DNA of 64,000 bases, taken from Paenibacillus lactis. Its GTDB lineage: Bacteria; Bacillota; Bacilli; Paenibacillales; Paenibacillaceae. This document shows, piece after piece, positions 51,544 to 61,169 of this stretch. Below the pieces are notes generated by a model. The model worked only from the letters and a program-made list of their open reading frames with translations, made no database searches and was not told the origin of the DNA. The stretch lies in assembly GCF_017873605.1 (NCBI RefSeq), contig NZ_JAGGKI010000019.1:1-64000 (forward strand), given 5' to 3'. Positions within the stretch are counted from its first letter, which is position 1; each line of letters opens with the position of its first letter. Both the position numbers and the translations under genes were made by a program.

Positions 51544-52329
51544 TCAAGAGCCCTCCCGAATGATCGAAACGAACCGGTCCGCAATCGCTCCATGGTTATG
51601 GAATCCGGTCAGCTGGTTGAACACCTCTTCCAAGGAACCTTCCTGCGACTGCTGCTGCAGCTCCTTAAACGTTCCGTCCGCTACAACGCGGCTATCGGCA
51701 AGCAGCACGATCCGGCTGCTGATCTTCTCCACGACGTCCATAATGTGAGAGGAGTAAAATATCGTTGTGCCCGCGGCCGACAGCTTGGCCAAAATTTCTT
51801 TGACCACCATGACGCTGTTCGCATCCAAGCCGCTCAGCGGCTCATCCAGAAACAACAGATCCGGGTCATGAAGAAGGCTGGATATGAGCAGCACCTTCTG
51901 GCGCATCCCTTTGGAAAAGGTAGCAATCCGCGAGTGATAGACCTTTCCCAGATCAAAACACTCCATCAACCTTTCTGCCTTCTCATAGGCTTCCTCGTAC
52001 GAAAGCCCGTACAGCTCGCCGGTAAACGTCAAATACTCCGCCGGCGTCAGCTGATCGTACAGCTCCGCGACCTCGGGCACATATCCGATTCTCCGCTTGT
52101 ACTCGACGCTGCCATCGGCAATATCCTGCCCAAAGATCCGGACCGTTCCGGTATATCCCTCCACCAAGCCAAGCATAATCTTGACGGTAGTGCTCTTCCC
52201 GGCCCCGTTCGGACCGATATACCCGATCATCTCGCCCCGGCGCACATGAAGATCAATTCCGTTAAGCACGTAGCGTCCATCATATTTCATCCTCAGATCC
52301 TGAATCGACAGCACTTCTTCCGTAGACAT
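51544..52329 (-). CDS. ABC transporter ATP-binding protein
   Basis: A 261-residue ABC ATPase. Walker A GPNGAGKST near residue 40, Q-loop region, signature FSKGMRQKV near 135, Walker B LLFLDEPLSGLDANS near 155 and H-loop SSHIMD are all intact. It should power the adjacent permease. The start at 52329 (MSTEEV) follows AGGAG. It lies 71 bases after the GNAT gene; the permease ATG follows its stop directly. Confidence 0.9.
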   Translation of the reverse strand: MSTEEVLSIQDLRMKYDGRYVLNGIDLHVRRGEMIGYIGPNGAGKSTTVKIMLGLVEGYTGTVRIFGQDIADGSVEYKRRIGYVPEVAELYDQLTPAEYLTFTGELYGLSYEEAYEKAERLMECFDLGKVYHSRIATFSKGMRQKVLLISSLLHDPDLLFLDEPLSGLDANSVMVVKEILAKLSAAGTTIFYSSHIMDVVEKISSRIVLLADSRVVADGTFKELQQQSQEGSLEEVFNQLTGFHNHGAIADRFVSIIREGS

Positions 52330-52400
52330 GATTTTTCGTTCTCCTGTTCCCCCATAATTTTTAACGCATGCCTTTACCTTATTATGGAAGATGATCAAAA

Positions 52401-52940
52401 TCAACCTTTCTTGACATATTCGCTTTGCAAAATTCCCATATAGATGATGTCATGCCAGCTCCCGCCCCGGAACAGGCTCTGTCTCGCACTGCCTTCACGC
52501 GTGAAGCCAGCCTTCTCGTACAAACGAATCGCCCGTTGATTAAACGAGAATACGCGCAATCCCAGCCGGTGCAGATTCATTTCAAGGAAGGCATAATCCA
52601 GCAGGAGCCGCATCGCTTCGGCGCCGTACCCCTGCCCCCAGCAGTCTTTGTCTCCGATGTCGAGGATGCATTCCGCGTTGCGGTTCTTGAGGTCGATCTG
52701 GATAAGCGACATGATGCCGATCGGCTTGCCCGACTCCTTCAGCAGGAGCAGATAGCTTTTCGACGAGGCTGAGCCCATGATGACATGCTGCACAAAATCT
52801 CTGGTTTCCTCCATCGTGTACGCGTCCAGGAATGGACTCGTCGATTCCATAACCTCCTGGTCGTTTCTCCATGCATGATAGAGCTCGGCATCTTCCATGG
52901 TCATTTTTCGGCAAACCAAACGTTCGGATTGGAATAGCAT
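52401..52940 (-). CDS. GNAT acetyltransferase, RimJ/RimL-like
   Basis: A 179-residue acetyltransferase of the ribosomal-protein-alanine type. FQSERLVCRKMTMEDAELYHAWRND opens it, and the acetyl-CoA site is WGQGYGAEAMRLLLDYAF near residue 105. Target unknown. ATG at 52940 follows AGGAGAG and starts four bases after the TetR stop, so the pair is co-translated. It is the second gene of the operon. Confidence 0.87.
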   Translation of the reverse strand: MLFQSERLVCRKMTMEDAELYHAWRNDQEVMESTSPFLDAYTMEETRDFVQHVIMGSASSKSYLLLLKESGKPIGIMSLIQIDLKNRNAECILDIGDKDCWGQGYGAEAMRLLLDYAFLEMNLHRLGLRVFSFNQRAIRLYEKAGFTREGSARQSLFRGGSWHDIIYMGILQSEYVKKG

Positions 52941-52944
52941 TTTT

Positions 52945-53601
52945 TCACTCTCCTATGGATAAATCGCGATAACCATCCGTACTCGAGGGCTTCAGCATTA
53001 GCTTCAGTGTGTTCCGGAACACATCCAGCTGCTGTTCCGCCCAGGTCGCATCCGGTCCAAGCTGATACGTATCCAGCATCAGGCCGTTGAGAAAAGAGAG
53101 GATATACCCCGCAAGGCTCCGCGCATCCTGCAGCGGCTGGAACTCCCCCCGCTCCTCCCCGGCCCGAATCACCCGGCTGATCGCATCGACGGCATTCTCG
53201 TAACGCTGCCGGATATACGGATAATGCTTCTTGTCCTTCACATAGGCGGAGGAGAGAAAGAACTCTGCCCGCGCCCGCACCAGCGAATGCTGAAGCTTCA
53301 TCAGATCCTGCTCGATTTCACCCAGCCACTTCATGAGCATCCCCCACACCGGGGACTGCAGTTCCGGCCCGGTCCACTGAAACAGCTCCTCATCGTCATA
53401 TCGCAGCACTTCCATGAAGACATGCTCAAGATTGTCAAAATAAGCATACAGCGCACCGCGCGATATGCCGGCCTCATCCATAATGTCCTGCATGACGGCA
53501 TGGGCGAAGCCTTTCCGGATGAAGACGCGTCTTGCGGCAGCCGCGATCTCCCGCTTCTTCGTTTCTTTGTACTCGTCGCTAACCCTCGGGCACATGGGCA
53601 T
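52945..53601 (-). CDS. TetR/AcrR family transcriptional regulator
   Basis: A 218-residue regulator. The helix-turn-helix region (IAAAARRVFIRKGFAHAVMQDIMDEAGISRGALYAYF, in parts) lies at about residues 12-50; the C-terminal ligand domain is unassigned. Start at 53601 (MPMCPRVS) follows GGAGATGAA. A perfect palindrome and a related half-palindrome lie 22-72 bases upstream, the expected autoregulatory operators. It precedes a GNAT gene and the ABC exporter genes, so it likely controls export of the operon's cargo or drug resistance. Confidence 0.9.
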   Translation of the reverse strand: MPMCPRVSDEYKETKKREIAAAARRVFIRKGFAHAVMQDIMDEAGISRGALYAYFDNLEHVFMEVLRYDDEELFQWTGPELQSPVWGMLMKWLGEIEQDLMKLQHSLVRARAEFFLSSAYVKDKKHYPYIRQRYENAVDAISRVIRAGEERGEFQPLQDARSLAGYILSFLNGLMLDTYQLGPDATWAEQQLDVFRNTLKLMLKPSSTDGYRDLSIGE

Positions 53602-53622
53602 TTCATCTCCATTTTTTAAAAT

Positions 53623-53638
53623 AGACATTATTGTCGTT
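53623..53638. promoter_or_regulatory. second operator-like site
   Basis: AGACATTATTGTCGTT resembles the perfect palindrome 16 bases away (shared GACAT / TGTCGTT halves). Likely a second TetR-binding site. Confidence 0.6.
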
Positions 53639-53653
53639 ATTAGCATTCAGTAT

Positions 53654-53673
53654 AAACGACATTGATGTCGTTT
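53654..53673. promoter_or_regulatory. perfect palindromic TetR operator
   Basis: A 20-bp sequence with perfect nine-base arms (AAACGACAT / ATGTCGTTT) separated by two bases, directly upstream of the TetR gene and downstream of the divergent L,D-transpeptidase region. Confidence 0.8.
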
Positions 53674-53820
53674 TCAATCAAGAACGGACCATTCTTTGAA
53701 AACGGCTTGTTCTATGAATGGCTTCCGACAAATCCGTCAACATTCGCGAAATGCTGCATATATATGGGGGAGAGCGAAAAGAGGTGATGCAACATCATAA
53801 GGGGGATCTACCGCGTACTC

Positions 53821-54297
53821 GTGTTTGCGCTTCTGCTGATTTTTCTTCTCCCGTCAGGAGCCCACGCCGCTTCCGGACAGAAGCTGGACAGCAAATACAC
53901 CCGGTACGCACAGTTCATCGTCATTGACAAATCCAGCAACAAACTGATGTATTACGAAAAAGGCAAGCTGATTAAATCGTTTTCCGTAGCCACAGGAAAA
54001 AAGCCCTCCTATACGCCGGAAGGCCTGTTCAAGATTCACGAGAAGGTGAAGAACCGCCCCTATTACAAGGAACGCATCAAGGGCGGCGATCCGCGGAATC
54101 CGCTCGGAGCCCGCTGGCTTGGCATTAATGTAAAAATAAACGGAAAAGTCAGCTATGCATACGCGATTCATGGAACGAATAACCCCGGCTCCATAGGCAA
54201 GTACGTCTCCGCAGGCTGCATCCGCATGCATAATAAAGACGTCATCTGGCTGTATGACCGGGTTAAGATGAGCACGCCCGTCCTCATTCAAAAATAA
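53821..54297 (+). CDS. L,D-transpeptidase (YkuD domain), exported
   Basis: A YkuD-family enzyme that forms or modifies 3-3 peptidoglycan cross-links. Catalytic HGTN...SAGCIRM is intact near residues 115-137. Hydrophobic FALLLIFLLPSGAHA gives a signal peptide. The 5' end is problematic: the GTG at 53821 has no good ribosome binding site. Reading the GGGGG at 53801-53805 as four Gs would join an ATG at 53787 (MQHHKGIYRVL), making a longer signal peptide. So the true start, or a homopolymer indel, is uncertain. It is divergent from the TetR gene. Confidence 0.82.
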   Translation: MFALLLIFLLPSGAHAASGQKLDSKYTRYAQFIVIDKSSNKLMYYEKGKLIKSFSVATGKKPSYTPEGLFKIHEKVKNRPYYKERIKGGDPRNPLGARWLGINVKINGKVSYAYAIHGTNNPGSIGKYVSAGCIRMHNKDVIWLYDRVKMSTPVLIQK

Positions 54298-54396
54298 TAC
54301 CGTTTTTACCCCAAAGCCGGACGTGACCTGTAATCGCGTACGGCTTTTTAAATATGTTGAATGCTGCTTTGCCCGCTTCGCATTCCAGGCTGGTGC

Positions 54397-54780
54397 CTAG
54401 GAGCCGTATTCGGCTCCGAATTCGATGATATTCCGGTCCGGGTCCAATACGAAGATTTGGGCAAAACCTGCTACGCTGTCGGGGCTAGCCACATATTCAA
54501 CGCCCATCCGGTCAAGCCACGTCTTCGTTTCGCTGTAGCTCTTCACCCAGATCGAAAAATGACCGTCCGTCGTATCGATTCCCCGTTCCCGCAGCGTGTC
54601 GCTGATCGGATGCTCCAGCAAATGCAGCTGCTGATCGCCAACCTCATACCATATTCCCTTCGATTGAAACGGCGGACGCGGGATTTCCCGGAACTTCAGG
54701 ATATCCGAGTAGAATGCCCTTGCCTTGTCCAAATCCCTGACCGCCAAGCTGACATGATGAATTCGCTCGAATTGAATCAT
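54397..54780 (-). CDS. VOC family (glyoxalase-like) protein
   Basis: A 127-residue glyoxalase/bleomycin-resistance fold protein. IHHVSLAVRDLDKARAFYSDIL opens the first beta-alpha-beta unit and a second module ends with VLDPDRNIIEFGAEYG. Metal ligands include His near residues 8 and 56 and Glu near the C-terminus. Substrate unknown. Start at 54780 follows AAGGAGGGG. Monocistronic. Confidence 0.85.
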   Translation of the reverse strand: MIQFERIHHVSLAVRDLDKARAFYSDILKFREIPRPPFQSKGIWYEVGDQQLHLLEHPISDTLRERGIDTTDGHFSIWVKSYSETKTWLDRMGVEYVASPDSVAGFAQIFVLDPDRNIIEFGAEYGS

Positions 54781-54893
54781 GAATGATATCCCCTCCTTGC
54801 AATTGTGCATTTGATTGTATGATTGTTCATTGTACAGGAAAACTTATATAACGTTAATGACCCGCAAAGGAATTACAGAGGAGGAGCGAGTAG

Positions 54894-55055
54894 ATGGATA
54901 TTCACACGAATGAATATAAAATCGCTGCGTTAAACGGAAACGAAGGCACCTTGAAGGCGATTGAAGATGCGGAAACGAAAATTGCGGAGCTCACCGGCAA
55001 GGAGATTACGCTGATCGCCTACGAGAAAAAGCAGGACGGCAGCGAACAGCAGTAG
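54894..55055 (+). CDS. small conserved-looking protein, 53 residues
   Basis: A 53-codon frame beginning MDIHTNEYKIAALNGNE and ending in EKKQDGSEQQ. Composition is that of a soluble, acidic, helix-rich protein. GGAGGAGCGAG lies upstream of the ATG. I do not recognise a family. It is followed by a terminator. Confidence 0.6.
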   Translation: MDIHTNEYKIAALNGNEGTLKAIEDAETKIAELTGKEITLIAYEKKQDGSEQQ

Positions 55056-55121
55056 GCTTATTTTGTCCTAAGAGACGAGCTGAACCATAAGAGCTTTTGA
55101 AAAATCCGTCCCGTTTAACGA

Positions 55122-55177
55122 ATAAGGAGCTGCCCCTAAGCCAGGTTTTACGAAACCCGGATAGGCACAGCTCCTTT
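55122..55177. terminator. hairpin at end of mannosidase cluster
   Basis: AAGGAGCTG / CAGCTCCTT with an inner CCGG-type stem. It lies between the small plus-strand gene and the end of the glycoside hydrolase operon and could end both. Confidence 0.65.
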
Positions 55178-55269
55178 ATTCATATGCGGCAAAGCCCGAG
55201 CTACTGCATTCGCAGACGGGCCTTGCCCTTGACAACGCATCGCTTCATGCTCAACGGTGAGTTTCTTGC

Positions 55270-58008
55270 TTAGCGGGCGGTCTTTATGCCCAAAGTGACG
55301 ATTTCATAAGGTTTGACCGTCATGGAATAGCTTCCGTCTGTGCTGAAGGCTTGAACATCGCCCTCATCCTCCAGAATCGTACTCTTATAGACGCCTTCGC
55401 AAGCCAGTTCGGATTGCAGCCCGAGCTCTGCTTGCGTACCGGCCATGTTGAACCAGCGCAGCATCAGGTCGCCCGTCCGTTCGCTGATCTTCATCGAAGA
55501 GAAGGCCAGCTCCCGGTCGCTGCGGCTCCAGCCGAGCGGCGCGTACGTCGTCGGAATCGATCCTTCATGAATGCCGGTCTGTGCGGCCGTCCAAGGCACC
55601 TGGAACTGGTATGCTTCGGCGTAGGCGCCGGAGCCGATGCCATCGCCCTGATGCGGGATGACCTCCATGCGAACGGTGAATTCGCCGATGCACTGGGCTT
55701 CCGGCGTAGGGAAGTAGCCCCAGTCGCCAAGCTCGCCTACGGAACGAAGCAGCGTCACCGCAATCGTGTTGCGCCCGTCGCGCAGCACCTCGTATTCATT
55801 CAAGCCCTGATTCGCCACGGTAAGTCCGGCCTCCGAAGTGCTTACATCGACAAATGCCTGCTGGTGGGCCGTATTGCTCGGATTGGTCCACTCCTCTGCC
55901 GGCACATTGCTGCGCTCGGCAACCTCGAACATCGAGTCGACCAAATGGGTCTTCGTCTCTAGATCGGTCGGGAACAAGGCGCGCACGCGATGATCCTTCG
56001 CCCGGTTATCGAGGGTGGCCTCAATTTCAACCCCGCGGCCGCTCTTGTTCAGAGCAACGACGGTACGAATCTTCACCGGAACCGTCTCGGTGACCCGCTG
56101 TGCCTTGCGCTGCGGGTAGTATACAAGCTCGATCTGCTCCGCTTCCAATCTGCTGTCCGCCGATGCCGGGACTTCCCAGTCATGCACAATCTCGATGGCA
56201 GCCCGGTACGGCGTATCCTCTACCACCCGGATCTGCGCAGGTAGACCTTTCGTCGTAAGCGCTGCTTCGCCGTTCGGCTGTTTGTACATGTATTCGTTGC
56301 CGATGTCCCCGGTATCCTCATAAACGCCGAGGTCGCGGTACACCTGTCCGCCCTTTTTATCGGTCAAGGTAAAGGATCCGTCTGCAGCAATTTCAACCTT
56401 CAGCCATGCGTTCTCCAATACGTTCTCTCCGCTGATCAGCGAAGCTCCCTCCGGAGCGGCTGCACCGCTCTTGACCCAAGCGTACGTAGCGAAGCCGACA
56501 GCTGGCACTTCACTTGCCTCGAAGGTCAATCTGACCCTGCGCGCCATGTACGGCTGACGGAACCGGTCGTCCGGCAAATCGTAGCCGAACTGCACGCCGA
56601 GATCCTCCACCGTGCAAGGCAATGCCTCGCCCTTGTCATTAACGAGTACGCGGCCCGACAGGTCCAGTTCCTTCATCCGGCGGCTCGTTTCTTCCAGCGT
56701 AAAGCCTTCGCGGAAATAGAGGCGCCCCGCGTCAAGCTCGATCGTAACCGTTCCGCTGCGGCTCCAGCCGGTCGTATTCCATACGACCAGCGGCAGTGCA
56801 TCCTCGCCATACTGCGTGAAAGCCGATGTATCCACCGAATCCGCAATCACGCGCACGCTGTCCGCTACGATCGATTCCGCCACGTGACGGCTCTTCTCAA
56901 AGCGCGTCACCATTTCGCGGTGAACCTCGTCCACGCTGCAGCCGCAGATGCTGTCATGCGGATGATTCTGCATCAGCGTCTTCCAGGCATACGTGAACAG
57001 GTGGTGCGGGTACTCCAGGCCGAGCAGGCTTGCATGGGATGCAAGCGGCTCCGCAACCTTCTCAAGCAAAGTCTGCCCTCGCTGGTTCATCTGCTTCAGG
57101 TAGACGCGCGCCGAGGCAGTGTTGACCAGGGTGCCCCAGCCGTCCGTCCGCTGGCTGCGCAGCTCGCCCTTCACGGAGGACAAATCCTCAGGCAGCTTGT
57201 CCCGCAATGCCTTCAAATAATCGTCGAAGTTCGAATGGATGAACTCCGTGTCCGGATACAGCTTTCTTGCCGTGCGGATCGCTTCCGCAAGATCGCGCTG
57301 GATCGGCTGATGGTCGCACCCGTTCATGTATAGCAGCTCCGGCGTCGATGCATATTTCTCGGCATCTGCCAGCTTGCGGTCCCAGAATTTGCGGGCTTCC
57401 TCTTCATCCACGGGAACCTCGTTTCCGTTGCTGTACCAGTTCGCGAACAGAATGCCCAGCACCTTGGAGCCGTCCGGGCTCTCCCACATTAATTCGGAGA
57501 ACGACGACTCATAGCCGCCGTCGGAGACGGTGTTATTGAAGCCCGTCGGCTTCACGCCGCGTCCGAAAAAGGCATTGTCGATCCCGGATTGACGCATCAG
57601 CTGCGGGATTTGTCCCGTCAGCCCGAACGTATCCGGGAAGTAACCGATTTTCGCCACGGAGCCGTAGCGTGCCGCATCCTGGTGCCCGATCTGCATGTTC
57701 CGCACGTTGGCTTCGCTGCTTGTCAGGAACGCATCCTGCAGAATATACCACGGGCCGATGATGATGCGGCCGTCCGCGATCAGCTTCAGCAGCTGCTCCT
57801 TCTTCTCGGGTCTAACCTGCAGATAGTCCTCGATGATGATGGTCTGGCCGTCAAGGAAGAAGCTGCGGTACTCGGAATCCTTCTCCATCGTCTCCAGCAG
57901 GCTGTCCATCAGCTGAATCAGCCGGACGTGATGCTTCTCATACGGCAGATACCACTCTCGATCCCAGTGCGTATGTGAAATGATATGTGCTTTTCTCGAT
58001 TGTTCCAT
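55270..58008 (-). CDS. GH38 alpha-mannosidase
   Basis: A 912-residue GH38 retaining alpha-mannosidase, zinc-dependent, active on alpha-mannosides. The N-terminal zinc site HTHWDREWYLP, the nucleophile region YFPDTFGLTGQIPQL near residue 125 and NHPHDSICGCSVDEVH near 355 are intact. No signal peptide, so cytosolic. Start at 58008 follows AAGGGGGACGCGAGAG. It is the last gene of a four-enzyme unit; the gap to the upstream gene is 23 bases. Related to MngB/YbgG-type and Streptococcus GH38 enzymes. Confidence 0.9.
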   Translation of the reverse strand: MEQSRKAHIISHTHWDREWYLPYEKHHVRLIQLMDSLLETMEKDSEYRSFFLDGQTIIIEDYLQVRPEKKEQLLKLIADGRIIIGPWYILQDAFLTSSEANVRNMQIGHQDAARYGSVAKIGYFPDTFGLTGQIPQLMRQSGIDNAFFGRGVKPTGFNNTVSDGGYESSFSELMWESPDGSKVLGILFANWYSNGNEVPVDEEEARKFWDRKLADAEKYASTPELLYMNGCDHQPIQRDLAEAIRTARKLYPDTEFIHSNFDDYLKALRDKLPEDLSSVKGELRSQRTDGWGTLVNTASARVYLKQMNQRGQTLLEKVAEPLASHASLLGLEYPHHLFTYAWKTLMQNHPHDSICGCSVDEVHREMVTRFEKSRHVAESIVADSVRVIADSVDTSAFTQYGEDALPLVVWNTTGWSRSGTVTIELDAGRLYFREGFTLEETSRRMKELDLSGRVLVNDKGEALPCTVEDLGVQFGYDLPDDRFRQPYMARRVRLTFEASEVPAVGFATYAWVKSGAAAPEGASLISGENVLENAWLKVEIAADGSFTLTDKKGGQVYRDLGVYEDTGDIGNEYMYKQPNGEAALTTKGLPAQIRVVEDTPYRAAIEIVHDWEVPASADSRLEAEQIELVYYPQRKAQRVTETVPVKIRTVVALNKSGRGVEIEATLDNRAKDHRVRALFPTDLETKTHLVDSMFEVAERSNVPAEEWTNPSNTAHQQAFVDVSTSEAGLTVANQGLNEYEVLRDGRNTIAVTLLRSVGELGDWGYFPTPEAQCIGEFTVRMEVIPHQGDGIGSGAYAEAYQFQVPWTAAQTGIHEGSIPTTYAPLGWSRSDRELAFSSMKISERTGDLMLRWFNMAGTQAELGLQSELACEGVYKSTILEDEGDVQAFSTDGSYSMTVKPYEIVTLGIKTAR

Positions 58009-58031
58009 CTCTCGCGTCCCCCTTGTTACCG

Positions 58032-61000
58032 CTAGGATACGGTAATTTCAACTTCACGTTCCCGATAGACTGCCAGCAGCGCGCCGGCTGCATCGACCGC
58101 GAACAATACCGAACGATCCGCCTCAAGCGTAAACGAATAGCTGCGTCCCGTCGCCGGATCCATCACTTCAACCGGAGCGTCCCACGACTGCTCCGACCCG
58201 AATACGAAGAGCGCACCTTTATCAAACGATAGCTTCCGGCCATAAACGCCGGACCACTCGCCGCCCTGCTTCCATACCAGTCCCGTATCCGGACCGGACA
58301 GCTCCAGCGCATATCGGTACAGCGCAACGAGCGTATCGGTTCGGTCATTCAGTTCTACCGGCAGCGGACACCAGAGGAGTTGTCCCTGTCCGAGCTTCAC
58401 TTCCTGCACCGGATATCCGGCAGCCGAACCTGAAGCGCTGCCCGCAATGCCTGCGGCCGGCACTTCCTTCGCCAGCTCGGCAATCTTTCGGTGGCCGTAG
58501 GATACGGCCATCAGCCGATCGCCGATGCGGACGCTTTCCTCGCGGCGGACGTTAGCCAGCTCACGTACACCGAGCTCGTCGGCTAGACGGTTCACGGGAT
58601 GCCAATATGCGTCCAGCCCGATCGGACCGGTTACCAGAAGCGTTGCACCCGTACTTTTAACGATGTCGATCAGCTCGTCGAAAGCCTGGTCCTCCACATT
58701 ATGGGCGCTTGGCAGAATGATCAGCTTCACCGGCTGATCCCGCAGGGAGCTAAGATCGTATTCGCCGACGGCGCGGAACGGCGCGTTCAGCTCATAAGCC
58801 AGTGCCCGCGTCGCCTTGGTCGTTGCCTCGAAGGCCAGCTTGCGGTTCGAGAAATCGTTCGAGTACGGGAATACCACGGCGGTCTCCTCCAGCTTCCGGC
58901 CGGTAAACAGATCCCGGATTCCGGCCATGAACGCTCCGAAGTCATAGGAGACGTCCGCCTCCGGCTTCTCCGTGCCGTCAGCGCGCAGCGCCCCGATATG
59001 GGATTCATTCGCATTATCCATATAGAAGTTCGTATTCCAGATCCAGTGGATCGCCCCCGCACCTCCCGTGGAGAATGCGTATGCGTATTTACGCTCAAGC
59101 AGGTTCCGCAGCTCGGCTTCGCTCCGCTTCGCCCGGCCGTCAGGGGTTTCCACATACATAATGCCCGTTTCCTGAATCAGATTGGGCTTATCCGGCGTTT
59201 TGGCAAAAATGCCGTCCCAAATCAAATAATCGTTCAGCCACCAGGAATGCACCGTGGTGTAATCCACCGCTTCCGCATAGAAGAACGGGGACGGCCGCTG
59301 CGCGCCGAGGGCCTCGTCCTGCCCCACGGTCACCATATGGTTCGGGCATACATCCTTGATCGTCAAATACAGCTCCTTGGCCCAGCGATTGTGCATCTCC
59401 ATGGAGAACAGCACATAATCGAGCCAGCGCGTGCCCTTCTTGCCTTGGTGCATATCCTGCACATCGAAGTTGATCTCCTCGGGCTCCGGCACAGCCGCCG
59501 CTTCGAATGAAGGAAGCTGCTCAGGCGTCATATTCCAACGCTCCTGAAGCCGATTGATCGAGCCGTGACGCGCCTTCAACCATTCGGCAAAGGCCTGCCG
59601 CTCATAGGAATCCCGCGCGGAACGCGGCCCATCCGAGAAGATGCGCGGAGGATCGAACATGGACGGCTCGTTGATCAAGTCCCAATCCACGTTCTTCGTA
59701 TTCTTGTGTCTTGACACAATCGAGCGGATAAACCGTTTCTGCGCTTCAACGCTGCGCGGATCCAAATAAGGATTCTTGCCTTCCCATGTCTCCGGCGTAA
59801 AGGAGAAGAAGGTGAAGGTCACCTGCAAATCATGCTTTTTCGCCGTCATCAAAAATGCGTCGATCGAGCGCAGCACCTCTTCGGATGCATGTCCGTCGAC
59901 CTGCATCACGTTCCGGTAGGCCGTCCAGATGCCCGTGCGAATCCAGTTAATGCCGGCCTTGCTCATCTGCGCCATATCCCGGTCCCAGACGTCGGTATTC
60001 GGTAGGAACAGGAATTTCCGCGCCACATCGGAGGTCATGTAGGTCATGCCCACCACAGGCAGCGGACGTCCGTCCTTGATAAAATAATCCCGGTTGCAGC
60101 TGACCGGCGTTCCTGCCTGAAGCAGCTCCGCATCCGCTCCCCAGAAGCCCTGTTTCAGCCTGCGAACCTCACCGTCCGGACCTTGGGCTTCACATACGAC
60201 GCGATAAGCGCCCGGCTTGATATCAAGCGGAACCGAAATCCGCTCCACATGGAACTGACCGTTAACGCCTGCTTGATGATCCCGGGTCCAGCGCAATGCT
60301 TCATCCTGCTCATGGGTCACCGTAATGCGGAATGTCCAATCCTGCGGCTCGGCGATAGGCAGAGCGCGTCCCAGTCTCTGCGTCTGCAGTGTAAGGACGG
60401 CGCGCTCGCCGGCTTCATACGAAGCGTAGTTCGGTTTGATCCACAGCTCCGTCACGCCGGCAGCCGTGAATGCAGCCCACCGACGTACCTCCTCTCCCCC
60501 GCCCTCTTCCCAGAAGCGAGGGGAGAGGGGCTGGTTCACCAGAAGCCAGCGGCCGCCGGCGTACGGGCCGCCTACATGCTCCCACAGCACCGCAGGAGCG
60601 GCGACATCGCGGCCCTCGGCCGTCATTCCCTTAAGCAGCGCATAAATGCGGGTGTCCATCGGGCCTGCCGAACCCATTTGATGCGGAAGGTCGCTGCTCT
60701 TGGTTACGTGCGGAACCAGGTTCCATGTATCCGCTACCTGCAGCAGCTCCCGGCTGTTCTCCATCAAGGGAATCTCGTCGCTGGCTTCCAAACGGTCCAC
60801 GCGCCCGCAATCGACCGGCAGCGCTTCATGGATATGCAGCTGCTGATGATAGGCCGTCTGCTCATGCTCGATTATCCAGCGGCCGTCCTCGAAACGTACC
60901 GGGCGCTTGAAAGGCGCGCCCCCGATGCTTACGAGACCGTCTCCGTTCCGAAGGAAATCCAGGATGGAGCGCCATGCGGATTTCGGAAAATACGGAGCGT

Positions 61001-61169
61001 GCAGGTTGACCAGGCTTGCCCCCGGTCCCGCTGCAGACAACGCTTCCGCAAGCTCATCGGCACGGCACACGAGGCCGAACGATTCCAGAACTGCGGCAGA
61101 AGCCGGCAGCCCGGCGGCTTCCGCCGCCGGAAATGCCGGATCATACAATACGATCAGACGCCCGCTCAT
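58032..61169 (-). CDS. large clan GH-A glycoside hydrolase
   Basis: A 1045-residue hydrolase. An N-terminal Rossmann-like region (about residues 1-75, LIVLYDPAFPAAEAAG) and a second glutaminase-like domain (near 820, LLVTGPIGLDAYW) flank a TIM barrel. The catalytic acid/base is Glu in WDLINEPSMF and the nucleophile Glu in LIQETGIMY, as in clan GH-A (GH5/GH42-like). Substrate is not readable; by context a beta-mannoside or mannosyl-containing glycan is likely. The start at 61169 overlaps the GH125 stop by four bases (ATGA). No signal peptide. Confidence 0.78.
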   Translation of the reverse strand: MSGRLIVLYDPAFPAAEAAGLPASAAVLESFGLVCRADELAEALSAAGPGASLVNLHAPYFPKSAWRSILDFLRNGDGLVSIGGAPFKRPVRFEDGRWIIEHEQTAYHQQLHIHEALPVDCGRVDRLEASDEIPLMENSRELLQVADTWNLVPHVTKSSDLPHQMGSAGPMDTRIYALLKGMTAEGRDVAAPAVLWEHVGGPYAGGRWLLVNQPLSPRFWEEGGGEEVRRWAAFTAAGVTELWIKPNYASYEAGERAVLTLQTQRLGRALPIAEPQDWTFRITVTHEQDEALRWTRDHQAGVNGQFHVERISVPLDIKPGAYRVVCEAQGPDGEVRRLKQGFWGADAELLQAGTPVSCNRDYFIKDGRPLPVVGMTYMTSDVARKFLFLPNTDVWDRDMAQMSKAGINWIRTGIWTAYRNVMQVDGHASEEVLRSIDAFLMTAKKHDLQVTFTFFSFTPETWEGKNPYLDPRSVEAQKRFIRSIVSRHKNTKNVDWDLINEPSMFDPPRIFSDGPRSARDSYERQAFAEWLKARHGSINRLQERWNMTPEQLPSFEAAAVPEPEEINFDVQDMHQGKKGTRWLDYVLFSMEMHNRWAKELYLTIKDVCPNHMVTVGQDEALGAQRPSPFFYAEAVDYTTVHSWWLNDYLIWDGIFAKTPDKPNLIQETGIMYVETPDGRAKRSEAELRNLLERKYAYAFSTGGAGAIHWIWNTNFYMDNANESHIGALRADGTEKPEADVSYDFGAFMAGIRDLFTGRKLEETAVVFPYSNDFSNRKLAFEATTKATRALAYELNAPFRAVGEYDLSSLRDQPVKLIILPSAHNVEDQAFDELIDIVKSTGATLLVTGPIGLDAYWHPVNRLADELGVRELANVRREESVRIGDRLMAVSYGHRKIAELAKEVPAAGIAGSASGSAAGYPVQEVKLGQGQLLWCPLPVELNDRTDTLVALYRYALELSGPDTGLVWKQGGEWSGVYGRKLSFDKGALFVFGSEQSWDAPVEVMDPATGRSYSFTLEADRSVLFAVDAAGALLAVYREREVEITVS

